DNA of 64,000 nt from Stenotrophomonas maltophilia (GTDB lineage Bacteria > Pseudomonadota > Gammaproteobacteria > Xanthomonadales > Xanthomonadaceae), in contig NZ_CP154630.1 in NCBI RefSeq assembly GCF_039555535.1, forward strand, positions 4,698,501 through 4,762,500. The letters are read 5' to 3'. The notes below the pieces were generated by a model. The model ran no database searches, had not been told where the DNA came from, and saw only the letters and a list, made by a program, of their open reading frames with translations. This document shows positions 54,794 to 64,000 of this stretch, one piece after another. The position numbers and the translations under genes were made by a program. Every line of letters starts with the position of its first letter. Within the stretch, counting starts at the first letter, position 1.

Positions 54794-55543
54794 TCATGCA
54801 GCGGGCTTCTTCACTACCGACGATGGCACCAGCCAGCGTGCGGCGTGGATGCCCAGCTCGTACAGCAGGCACATCGGGATCGCCAGCATCAGCTGCGACA
54901 CCACGTCCGGCGGGGTCAGCACCGCCGCCACCACGAAGATGCCGACGATCGCGTAGCCACGGCCTTCCTTGAACTGCTGCGGCGTCACCCAGCCCAGCAG
55001 CACCAGGATCACCATCGCCACCGGCAGTTCGAAACTGCCGCCGAAGGCGAAGAAGATCGCCAGCACGAAGTCCAGATAGGCGTTTGCATCCGGCGTAATG
55101 GCGATCACGTCCGGGCTGAAGGTGGTGAGGAAGTGGAACACCGCCGGCAGCACCAGGAAATAGGCGAAGGCGCAGCCGGTGTAGAACAGCAGCACCGATG
55201 ACACCAGCAGCGGCACCGCCAGGCGCTTCTCGCGCGCGTAAAGGCCCGGCGCGACGAACGCCCACAGCTGGTACAGCAGCCACGGCACCGCCACGAACAA
55301 CGCGACGAAGAAGGTCAGCTTCAGTGGCGCGAAGAAAGCACCGGCCGGATTGGTGGCGATCATCGTCTGCCCATTGGGCAGCTGCGAGACCAGCGGTTCG
55401 GCCAATGCGTTGTAAAGCTTCTGGGTGAACGGCAGCAGCGCCAGCAGCGCCACCCCCAGGCCCAGCAATGCGCGCACCAGGCGGCCGCGCAGTTCCACCA
55501 GGTGTTCGACCAGCGAGCTCTCGCCGAAATCCTGTCCACTCAT
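54794..55543 (-). CDS. tatC: Twin-arginine translocase subunit TatC
   Basis: 249 residues with six TM helices. It begins MSGQDFGESSLVEHLVELRG, the conserved cytoplasmic N-terminus that binds the twin-arginine signal, and contains VPWLLYQLWAFVAPGLYARE and VAAVLTPPDVVSQLMLAIPM. It is the receptor core of the Tat translocon for folded proteins. It overlaps tatB by 4 nt (ATGA). Confidence 0.97.
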   Translation of the reverse strand: MSGQDFGESSLVEHLVELRGRLVRALLGLGVALLALLPFTQKLYNALAEPLVSQLPNGQTMIATNPAGAFFAPLKLTFFVALFVAVPWLLYQLWAFVAPGLYAREKRLAVPLLVSSVLLFYTGCAFAYFLVLPAVFHFLTTFSPDVIAITPDANAYLDFVLAIFFAFGGSFELPVAMVILVLLGWVTPQQFKEGRGYAIVGIFVVAAVLTPPDVVSQLMLAIPMCLLYELGIHAARWLVPSSVVKKPAA

Positions 55544-56001
55544 GGCTGGCGCTCCGTGCTCTGCGCTGGCGGCGGCGTACCGGCTTCAGCGGGCGCGGCC
55601 GAAGCCGGCTCGGCGGCACCACCGTCCTGCATCGGTTCAACCGCATCGGGCGCGGCGCTCATGTGCGGCGGCAGATCCGCTGGCGCCGGTGCACGGACTT
55701 GCTGCACCAGGTCATCGCCCTGCTGCTGTGCCTGCTGGGCTTCGCGACGGATCGCTTCGCCGCTGGCGCGCAGCTGGTTCTCGGTGTCCTGCATGCCCTG
55801 GCGCACGTCCTGCATCTGCCGCTTGATGTCCTCGGCCTGCAGTTCGCGCTCCAGTTCCTGTTTCACCGAATCCCATTGATTGCGGGCACGACGCACCCAC
55901 AGGCCGGCGAAGCGGGCCGCCTTGGGCAGGCGCTCGGGACCGAGCACCACCAGGGCGACCACTGCAATCACCAGCAGTTCGCTGAAGCCGATATCGAACA
56001 C
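55540..56001 (-). CDS. tatB: Twin-arginine translocase subunit TatB
   Basis: 153 residues. A single N-terminal TM helix (IGFSELLVIAVVALVVLGPE) with the Phe-Asp-Ile start is followed by an amphipathic helix (RLPKAARFAGLWVRRARNQW) and a long Pro/Ala-rich cytoplasmic tail. It pairs with TatC in substrate recognition. It lies between tatA and tatC. Confidence 0.96.
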   Translation of the reverse strand: MFDIGFSELLVIAVVALVVLGPERLPKAARFAGLWVRRARNQWDSVKQELERELQAEDIKRQMQDVRQGMQDTENQLRASGEAIRREAQQAQQQGDDLVQQVRAPAPADLPPHMSAAPDAVEPMQDGGAAEPASAAPAEAGTPPPAQSTERQP

Positions 56002-56016
56002 CGCAACCGCTCCGGA

Positions 56017-56244
56017 TCAACGTGCGTTGCGGTCGTGCTCGTCCTGCGCGGTGCGCGGGGCGTCCTGGCTGCGCGACTCATCGCCCAGCTGCGCGTTCGG
56101 CTTGTCTTCGTCGCGCATGCCCTTCTTGAATTCCTTGACCGCCGAACCGAGGTCCTTGGCGCCGCTGGTCAGGCGCTTGGTGCCGAACACCAGCAGGACG
56201 ATGGCCAGCACGACCAACCAATGCCAGATGCTGAAACTGCCCAT
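56017..56244 (-). CDS. tatA: Twin-arginine translocase subunit TatA
   Basis: 75 residues from [20 protein letters not shown], a single TM helix followed by the FGTKRL hinge and an amphipathic helix, then a charged tail. TatA oligomerises to form the transient pore. The ATG at 56244 gives the conserved TatA start. An ATG at 56283 would add thirteen non-conserved residues. Confidence 0.95.
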   Translation of the reverse strand: MGSFSIWHWLVVLAIVLLVFGTKRLTSGAKDLGSAVKEFKKGMRDEDKPNAQLGDESRSQDAPRTAQDEHDRNAR

Positions 56245-56319
56245 AAAGACGCTCGTTACGTTAGTGATCAGGCTGTCGAGCATAGCGCACCGGGTGTTAG
56301 CCGGCGCGCGTGACGAAAG

Positions 56320-57213
56320 TCAGTTTCCGCCCAGCGTTTCCGTGCGGATTTCGCCGTCGTTGACCGGCTGGAAACCCTGCTGCTGCGGCGGCGGGTTCTG
56401 CGGCACGTTCTGCAGCGGCGCGGTGGTGGCCTCGGCTGGGGCGGCCGGCGCTGCCTGAACAGGCGCCGGGGCGACGGCCGGGGCCGCTGCCGGGCGCGGC
56501 GCGTTGCCGCCGTTGCCGCTGCGGTTGTTGCGCGCAGCGTAGGTGGCCTCTTCCAGGCGATCGCGGAAGGCGACCACGTCCATCGACGGCGAACCGGCGG
56601 CGCGGCCTTCGAAGATCATCCGCGGCGTGGTGTTGCTGCCGTAGGCGTCGAGGTTGGCGGCGTCGTCGATCTGCAGCACCGCACCATCCAGGGCGACACC
56701 GGCGAACAGGCCGCGGGCACGCGACCACGACCAGATCTCGGCCTTCAGCTGGCCGTCGGTGGCCGCGGCGGCGTTGCGGCCCACCGGACCGGCGGCGACG
56801 CCAGCGTCGGCACCCAGCGTGAACTTGCCGTTGACCAGGTTGTCCAGGCTGCGATCGTTGCGGAACACCAGCACCACGTCCGAAGACTGCACGCCGGCCT
56901 GGAAGCCGATGCTGCCCCCGGTGAGCTTCACGAACACCGGGTTGGACCAGGCGCCATTGGCCATGCGCACCGACATCAGGCCGTGGCCACGGCGACCGCC
57001 GATGACCAGACCGGCCTTGATCGTGTCGGGAATGACGATGACCGCGCGGCCTTCGTCGAGCAATTTGTCCGGAATGCCCTGTTCAGGGATTTCCTGGATT
57101 TCAGCCAGCACGCGCACGGCATTGCGGGCACGCTGGTCTTCCTGCGGTCCGGCCATGGCCTGGCTGGACAGCAGGCTGGCGGCGATCAGCAGGGCTTGGA
57201 TCGGGCGACGCAT
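56320..57213 (-). CDS. SYLF (Ysc84) lipid-binding domain protein
   Basis: 297 residues with a signal peptide (ALLIAASLLSSQAMAG). The SYLF domain is seen in IPDTIKAGLVIGGRRGHGLM, FVKLTGGSIGFQAGVQSSDV and GVAAGPVGRNAAAA. The C-terminal 80 residues are Ala/Pro/Gln-rich and probably disordered. SYLF proteins bind phosphoinositide-type lipids in eukaryotes. The bacterial periplasmic forms have no settled role. It lies upstream of tatA on the same strand. Confidence 0.87.
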   Translation of the reverse strand: MRRPIQALLIAASLLSSQAMAGPQEDQRARNAVRVLAEIQEIPEQGIPDKLLDEGRAVIVIPDTIKAGLVIGGRRGHGLMSVRMANGAWSNPVFVKLTGGSIGFQAGVQSSDVVLVFRNDRSLDNLVNGKFTLGADAGVAAGPVGRNAAAATDGQLKAEIWSWSRARGLFAGVALDGAVLQIDDAANLDAYGSNTTPRMIFEGRAAGSPSMDVVAFRDRLEEATYAARNNRSGNGGNAPRPAAAPAVAPAPVQAAPAAPAEATTAPLQNVPQNPPPQQQGFQPVNDGEIRTETLGGN

Positions 57214-57378
57214 GGCAGGCTCCAGAAGTCAGTCCATAGGAAGATATAGCAAGTGACTGAAATTAGTAGTGTTGTCATGAATCTCCAATGAGCGTTCCCT
57301 GCTCACATTGATGCGCGCTATGCCTGCAATCCGAACCCTGCATCCCGGCGCGGCACCGGATCGGCGACAATACCGCCC

Positions 57379-58341
57379 ATGCTCGACGCACCCGATACCG
57401 CCGTGCTGGCGGTCAACCTAGGCACGCCCGAAACGCCGACGGCCCCCGCCGTACGCCGTTACCTGGCTGAATTCCTGTCCGACCCCCGCGTGGTCTCGAT
57501 CCCGGCGCTGCTGTGGCAGCCGCTGCTGCGCGGGTTGATCCTGCCGCTGCGCAGCGGCCGTTCGGCGGCCAAGTACGCCCAGGTCTGGCTGCCCGACGGC
57601 TCACCGCTGATGGTGCATACGCGCCAGCTGGCGCAGGCCATGCAGGCCCTGCTGCCGACCCTGACTGTGCGCCACGCGATGCGTTACGGCGAACCGGCGC
57701 TGGCCAGCGAGCTGGACCGGCTGGCCGCCGACGGCGCGCGCCGCATCGTGGTACTGCCGCTGTATCCGCAGTATTCCACCACCACCACCGCCTCGGTCGA
57801 AGACCGGGTCGATGCGTGGCAGCGCCGGAACCCGGGTGTAACCGTCAGCCTGGTTCGCGATTACTCGGTCGATCCGGGCTGGGTCGAGGCCGTGGCCGGC
57901 TCGATCCGGCGTTACTGGGAACAGCACGGTCGTGGCCAGACACTGATGTTCTCCTTCCATGGCATTCCGCAGCGCCTGGCCGATGCAGGCGATCCGTATC
58001 CGCAGCGCTGCGAAGCCAGCGCACAGGCCATTGCCAACGCGCTGGGCCTGGGCAGGGACGAGTGGCAGATGGGTTACCAGTCGCGGTTTGGCCGCGAGCG
58101 CTGGCTGCAGCCCTATGCCGAACCCAGCCTGTGGGCGCTGGCCGAATCCGGCGTGAAGCAGATCGACGTGGTCTGCCCGGGCTTCGCCACCGACTGCCTG
58201 GAGACGCTGGAAGAGGTCGCGATGGGCTTCACCGAGACGCTGGCCGAGCGCGGCGCAACAATGCGCTACATCCCCTGTCTCAACGCCGAACCGGAGCACG
58301 CACGCGCCCTGGCGCGACTGGCCGTGGCCTCGCTGGCATGA
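57379..58341 (+). CDS. hemH: Ferrochelatase
   Basis: 320 residues. It starts with [20 protein letters not shown] and has the catalytic His in [20 protein letters not shown], with the [20 protein letters not shown] and [17 protein letters not shown] region carrying the conserved Glu. It inserts Fe2+ into protoporphyrin IX, the last step of haem synthesis. Its stop overlaps the hydrolase start (ATGA). The upstream 165-nt gap is divergent with the SYLF gene. Confidence 0.96.
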   Translation: MLDAPDTAVLAVNLGTPETPTAPAVRRYLAEFLSDPRVVSIPALLWQPLLRGLILPLRSGRSAAKYAQVWLPDGSPLMVHTRQLAQAMQALLPTLTVRHAMRYGEPALASELDRLAADGARRIVVLPLYPQYSTTTTASVEDRVDAWQRRNPGVTVSLVRDYSVDPGWVEAVAGSIRRYWEQHGRGQTLMFSFHGIPQRLADAGDPYPQRCEASAQAIANALGLGRDEWQMGYQSRFGRERWLQPYAEPSLWALAESGVKQIDVVCPGFATDCLETLEEVAMGFTETLAERGATMRYIPCLNAEPEHARALARLAVASLA

Positions 58342-59192
58342 GCCTGCAGCCGCTTGAGCTCGAGGTCGGTGGCGCCCGCGTCGCCGGCCTTTGCAACCAC
58401 GGCGACGGCCCACGCGTGCTGGCCCTGCATGGCTGGCTCGACAACGCCGCCAGCTTCGTGCCACTGGCCCCGCACCTGTCCTCGCTGCAGCTGGTGGCCA
58501 TCGACCTGCCCGGTCATGGCCACAGCGCGCATCTGCCGGCCGGTGCCAGCTACACCACGGCCGCCGCGATCTGCCACGTACTCGATGTCGCCGACGCGCT
58601 GGGCTGGGACCGTTTCAGCCTGCTCGGCCATTCGATGGGCGCCGGCATCGCCAGCCTCACCGCCTCGGTCAGTGATCGCGTGGAGCGGTTGGTGGCGATC
58701 GAAGCGCTCGGCGGCCTGCGCGGTCCGGAAGAAGACACCGCCAACCGCCTGCGCGAGCACGTGAATGCCACGCGTGGGCTGGCACGCAAGCAACTACGCG
58801 TGTTCCCCGACCTGGCCGCGCCGATCCGCGCACGGATGATGACCAACCAGCTGAGCGAGCGCTGTGCACGGCTGCTGGTCGAGCGCGGCGTGGAACCGGT
58901 CGAGGGTGGCTACCGCTGGTGCAGCGATCCGCGCCTGATGCTGCCTACAGCGATCCGTCTCAGCGAAGGCCAGATCGACAACCTGCTGCAGGCCATCGCC
59001 TGCCCGACGCAGGTGATCTATGCCACGCCGGCGCAGTCCTACTATCCCGAGCCGATGCGCAGCGATCGCCTGCAGCACCTGCGCGATGGCCGTCTGGCGG
59101 TGTTTCCCGGCAACCATCACCTGCACATGGAAGATCCGGCGCAGATCGCCGAGGTGATCCTGCGCTTCTTCAGCAACGACAACGCCGGCTGA
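58338..59192 (+). CDS. Alpha/beta-fold hydrolase
   Basis: 284 residues. The oxyanion segment [20 protein letters not shown], the nucleophile elbow [13 protein letters not shown] (Ser) and the late His in [13 protein letters not shown] form the expected triad scaffold. The family resembles esterase/epoxide hydrolase-like proteins. Substrate unknown. It is translationally coupled to hemH. After its stop, 59193-59482 (290 nt) contains no recognisable gene or repeat. Confidence 0.88.
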   Translation: MSLQPLELEVGGARVAGLCNHGDGPRVLALHGWLDNAASFVPLAPHLSSLQLVAIDLPGHGHSAHLPAGASYTTAAAICHVLDVADALGWDRFSLLGHSMGAGIASLTASVSDRVERLVAIEALGGLRGPEEDTANRLREHVNATRGLARKQLRVFPDLAAPIRARMMTNQLSERCARLLVERGVEPVEGGYRWCSDPRLMLPTAIRLSEGQIDNLLQAIACPTQVIYATPAQSYYPEPMRSDRLQHLRDGRLAVFPGNHHLHMEDPAQIAEVILRFFSNDNAG

Positions 59193-59482
59193 GTCGCGGC
59201 GTCCGCGCACTTCACTCTGCGCAGTTGCGGCCGATACATCAGTTGCGGGCCGCTGCGCCTGCAGCACGCAGGTCCGGTCGGGCCTGCGGCGTGTGTCTGG
59301 TTCTGCAAGGAAGTCCGCATGCCCGCTCCATTGCACCGTTACCCACAGGATGTGGTCACGGCGCCCCGTCTGCGCGACGTTGATTGCGTCGCATTCCCCG
59401 AATTCCCGGTCCATGCCCTGGCCACGCACTCCTGCGTGCGTCGCCGCATGGCCGCTGTCGTCTGCTGATCCAGGAGTCGCCG

Positions 59483-61588
59483 ATGTCCGCTGCATTCTCC
59501 CGTCCCCCCGATACCGCTCGCCTGCCGCACCTGCAGCAGCTCGCCCGCCGCGCTGATCGCCGCCTGCTGATCGGCAGCGCAGCACTGGGCCTGGCTGGCC
59601 TGGTGCTGGCCCTGCGTGGTCCACAGGTGCAGGCCGCCGTGCTGGCTGCCGCTGCAGTGCTGCCTGCGGCGTGGCTGGGCGGATCCCAGGCTGGCCATGG
59701 CTTCGCCCGCAATGGCCTGGCCTCGCTGTTGTCACTGCAACTGGCGCTGGTGTGCGCGATCGTCGGCCTGTCACCGGCACTGCCGGTTGCCCTGTTGCTG
59801 GGCGTGCTGCTGGGACACCGCGATCGGCTGCCGGTGTGGCTGGCCGGTGGGGTCGGCACGCTCGCACTGCTGGCCCCGTTGCTGAGCGGTGCCACAGTGT
59901 GGCCGACGCTGCTGCAGGCCGGCATGTTCGCGGGCCTGACCCTGTTCCTCGGCCAGGTCGCGCTGCGGCTTCGCCAGCAGACCGAGACACTTGGGCATGG
60001 CCCGCGTCGCCTTGCCGCGCTGGCACGCGATATCGCCACCGGCGCCGATCTTGGTGCACATGCCGACACCAGCGCCTATGCGCCGGGTTCACTGGCCCAC
60101 GCCCTGGCCGACACTGCGCGCCACGTGCAGGCCCAGCGCGGACGCGAGGCGGCGGCGCATGCCGAGAACGCGCAGATCCGCCAGGCGCTGGATGCCTCAC
60201 GCACCGCGATGATGATCGCTGACAACGACCACGTGATCCGCTATGTGAACCGTTCGGTGGTAGCACTGCTGCGCAACCAGCAGGCAACGTTGCGACAGGC
60301 CTTCCCCGATTTCGACGCCGAACGCCTGGTGGGCAGCAGCATCCATCGTTTCCACGCCAACCCGGACCGCATCCGCGCCATCCTCAATGGCCTGCAGGTC
60401 ACGCATAACGGCAAGGTGCAGATCGGCCCGGTGCACTTCGCGCAGGTGGTCACACCGGTGTTCGACGACCAGGGCGCGCGCCTGGGCTTTGCCGTGGAGT
60501 GGCATGATCGGACCCACGAACTCACGCTGGAGAACGCCGTGGCCGGCATCGTCGCTGCCGCCGCCGCCGGTGATCTCGACCAGCGCCTGCAGGCCACCGA
60601 AGGGGCGAGCTTCCTCGATGGCCTGACCGGTGGCATCAACCAGTTGCTGGATACGCTGGGCCGCACCATCGACGAAGTGCGGCAGATGCTCTCGGCACTG
60701 GCCAACGGCGACCTGGATCGGCGCATGCACGGCGAGTATCACGGCGCCTTCGCTGCCATCCAGCGCGACGCCAATGCCACGGCGGAACAGCTGGCACGCA
60801 TGGTCGGCCGCATCCAGGACTGCGCATCGTCGATCAGTACCGCGGCCGGTGAGATCGCTGCCGGCAACGGCGCGTTGTCCGAGCGCAGCGAGCGGCAGGC
60901 GGCGCATCTGCAGGAAACCGCGGCCTCCATGGAGGAACTGACGGCCACCGTGCGCCAGAACGCCGCCCATGCGCGGGAGGCCAGCGCGCTGGCGTCCTCC
61001 ACGCAGGACGCGGCCAGCGACGGCAACCTGGCCATGCGGCGGGTGGTCGACACCATGCAGGCCATCGAGGGCGCGTCGAAGCGGATCGGCGACATCACCG
61101 GCGTCATCGACGGCATCGCGTTCCAGACCAACATCCTGGCGCTGAATGCCGCCGTGGAGGCGGCGCGCGCCGGCGAGCAGGGCCGAGGCTTCGCCGTGGT
61201 GGCCAGTGAAGTGCGGGTTCTGGCGCAGCGTTCGGCGGCGGCGGCCCAGGAGATCAAGAAGCTGATCGACGAAGCCGGCCGCCAGGTGGGCGAAGGTGCC
61301 CAGCTGGTGGCGGATGCCGGCCAACGCATGCAGGGGATCGTGGGGGGTGTCGAGAATGTCAGCCACCTGATGCGCGAGATATCCGCGGCGTCGCAGGAGC
61401 AGTCAATCGGTATCGAGCAGATCAACCAGACCGTGGTGCAGATGGACCAGGCCACGCAGCAGAATGCTGCGCTGGTGGAGGAAGCAACTGCCGCAGCACG
61501 CGAGCTGCAGTCGCAGGCGGGAACGCTGGATGATGCGGTGTCGGTGTTCCGTCGGCAGGAGTCACAGGGCGTGGCGCTGGTCGCCTGA
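59483..61588 (+). CDS. Methyl-accepting chemotaxis protein with PAS domain
   Basis: 701 residues. The N-terminal half has about five hydrophobic helices ([20 protein letters not shown] onward) with no clear periplasmic ligand domain. A PAS-like region (about 235-345, [20 protein letters not shown]) follows, then two HAMP-like helices, and a C-terminal signalling domain with the conserved hairpin [20 protein letters not shown]. The start ATG is preceded by CAGGAG. It signals through CheA/CheW. The stimulus is probably sensed through PAS or membrane state, which is an inference. Confidence 0.92.
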   Translation: MSAAFSRPPDTARLPHLQQLARRADRRLLIGSAALGLAGLVLALRGPQVQAAVLAAAAVLPAAWLGGSQAGHGFARNGLASLLSLQLALVCAIVGLSPALPVALLLGVLLGHRDRLPVWLAGGVGTLALLAPLLSGATVWPTLLQAGMFAGLTLFLGQVALRLRQQTETLGHGPRRLAALARDIATGADLGAHADTSAYAPGSLAHALADTARHVQAQRGREAAAHAENAQIRQALDASRTAMMIADNDHVIRYVNRSVVALLRNQQATLRQAFPDFDAERLVGSSIHRFHANPDRIRAILNGLQVTHNGKVQIGPVHFAQVVTPVFDDQGARLGFAVEWHDRTHELTLENAVAGIVAAAAAGDLDQRLQATEGASFLDGLTGGINQLLDTLGRTIDEVRQMLSALANGDLDRRMHGEYHGAFAAIQRDANATAEQLARMVGRIQDCASSISTAAGEIAAGNGALSERSERQAAHLQETAASMEELTATVRQNAAHAREASALASSTQDAASDGNLAMRRVVDTMQAIEGASKRIGDITGVIDGIAFQTNILALNAAVEAARAGEQGRGFAVVASEVRVLAQRSAAAAQEIKKLIDEAGRQVGEGAQLVADAGQRMQGIVGGVENVSHLMREISAASQEQSIGIEQINQTVVQMDQATQQNAALVEEATAAARELQSQAGTLDDAVSVFRRQESQGVALVA

Positions 61589-61614
61589 TCCCGGCCTTCA
61601 ACACGAGCCATGTG

Positions 61615-61646
61615 AAGACGGCGCCCGCAGGGCGCCGTCTTTTTTA
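61615..61646 (+). terminator. Rho-independent terminator of the chemoreceptor gene
   Basis: AGACGGCGCC-CGCAG-GGCGCCGTCT followed by TTTTTA, about 27 nt after the stop codon. It is a classic stem-loop with a T-run. Confidence 0.92.
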
Positions 61647-61702
61647 TGTGTCCTGCGTGACGGATCACGGGAGGCACAGGACCCGGTGGTATCGATCCTT
61701 TG

Positions 61703-61790
61703 GTAGTGCCGGCCGCTGGCCGGCAACCACGCCGCGCGCAGTGCGCATGCCCACACCACGCATCACGCATCACGCATGGCGTGGACCTAC
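61703..61790. repeat. GTAG palindromes (GCCGGCC and CACGC stems)
   Basis: GTAGTGCCGGCCGCTGGCCG then GCAAC at one end, and CACGCATGGCGTGGACCTAC at the other, about 60 nt apart. They resemble a dimer whose two arms have different stems. Confidence 0.72.
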
Positions 61791-61829
61791 CGATACCACC
61801 ACCGGATGCATTGCATGGCCCCATCACCG

Positions 61830-61910
61830 GTAGTGCCGGGTGCTGGCCGGCAACCTCGACACGTCCATTGCGCAGGCCCATGCACGTATCCACGCATGGC
61901 GTGGATCTAC
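61830..61910. repeat. GTAG palindromes, second mixed dimer
   Basis: GTAGTGCCGGGTGCTGGCCG then GCAAC, and ATCCACGCATGGCGTGGATC then TAC. The same pair of stem types as the preceding element is repeated at a similar spacing. Confidence 0.72.
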
Positions 61911-61945
61911 CGGTGCATTCCGGCAGCTGCATTTTCCTGCGCACA

Positions 61946-61979
61946 AAGAAAAACCCCGCTGCGTGAGCAGCGGGGTTTT
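61946..61979 (-). terminator. Terminator of the rRNA operon
   Basis: On the minus strand, AAAACCCCGCTGC-TCAC-GCAGCGGGGTTTTT begins about 11 nt after the end of 5S rRNA. The T-run follows the stem, so the orientation fits the rRNA transcript. Confidence 0.88.
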
Positions 61980-61989
61980 GGGTATAAAC

Positions 61990-62103
61990 CCTGGCGATGA
62001 CCTACTCTCGCATGGCTTGAGCCACACTACCATCGGCGCAGCTGCGTTTCACTTCCGAGTTCGGGATGGGATCGGGTGGTTCCACAGCGCTAATTTCACC
62101 AGG
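61990..62103 (-). rRNA. rrf: 5S ribosomal RNA
   Basis: On the minus strand, CCTGGTGAAATTAGCGCTGT begins the RNA, and CCACCCGATCCCATCCCGAA is the universally conserved 5S segment. The 3' end TAGGTCATCGCCAGG closes the terminal stem with the 5' end. It lies 127 nt after the 23S end. No tRNA is seen between them. Ends are judged from the terminal stem and may be off by one or two bases. Confidence 0.95.
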
Positions 62104-62230
62104 GAGGCTTTTGGAGCGTCGCACTCGTCCCGGGGGACAAGGCGCCAGCCTCGCATAGTTCTTGTGACGTAGCGTGCACTTGGATGCTCTTACGACGTTG
62201 TCGTAAAGCCAAGGCAACTTGAGGTTATAT

Positions 62231-64000
<1,770 letters not shown>

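Overview
The window is high-GC proteobacterial chromosome, almost certainly from a Stenotrophomonas (S. maltophilia complex) or very close xanthomonad. Two things point there: the gene content, and the many short palindromes that begin with GTAG and end with its complement CTAC. These palindromes match what is known as the SMAG family of S. maltophilia REP-like repeats. Species assignment is inference from sequence character, not from a database search.

Layout, left to right. 0-3 kb: ribosomal protein genes rpmB-rpmG, a DnaQ-like exonuclease gene broken by an in-frame amber codon, and a divergent LysR regulator/RidA-family pair. 3-9 kb: a czcCBA-type heavy-metal efflux operon led by a small His-rich secreted protein. 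9-20 kb: DUF885 peptidase-like protein, a sugar/lipid modification trio (LAB_N, GT2, epimerase), a SUFU-domain protein, the rsmG-parA-parB chromosome segregation operon, a phosphopantetheinyl transferase, a GlsB-type stress membrane protein, xthA and a coniferyl-type aldehyde dehydrogenase. 20.3-23.2 kb: a visibly lower-GC island of four small exported proteins, one with a DUF3304 domain. 23.4-35.4 kb: an MHS transporter, a DcaP-like porin, acetyl-CoA synthetase, a LuxR-type response regulator, a REP-associated tyrosine transposase (RAYT), mntP under a yybP-ykoY manganese riboswitch and a probable MntR box, a 113-bp tandem array of SMAG dimers, and a symporter-fused hybrid histidine kinase of the CrbS/MxtR type. 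35.4-42 kb: an S46 dipeptidyl-peptidase and an HscC chaperone operon with two J-like membrane proteins. 42-48 kb: tamA-tamB. 48-51 kb: glyQ-glyS. 51-55 kb: orphan GspE-type ATPase, class-I amidotransferase, BPSS1780-type membrane protein. 55-57 kb: tatABC and a SYLF lipoprotein-like gene. 57-61.6 kb: hemH, an alpha/beta hydrolase and a chemoreceptor. 61.9-64 kb: the 3' end of an rRNA operon on the minus strand (5S and most of the 3' part of 23S).

Two functional modules stand out. First, acs, its probable response regulator and its probable SSF-histidine kinase form an acetate-responsive module, but the kinase is separated from the regulator by a RAYT, mntP and the repeat array. Second, mntP appears to be controlled at two levels, by an RNA manganese sensor and by a palindromic operator. 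Repeats fill many gene ends in this window. In at least two convergent gene pairs a SMAG dimer occupies nearly the whole gap, so it probably serves as a bidirectional terminator. The best candidate for something under-described is the RAYT / 113-bp array region at 29.6-31.9 kb.
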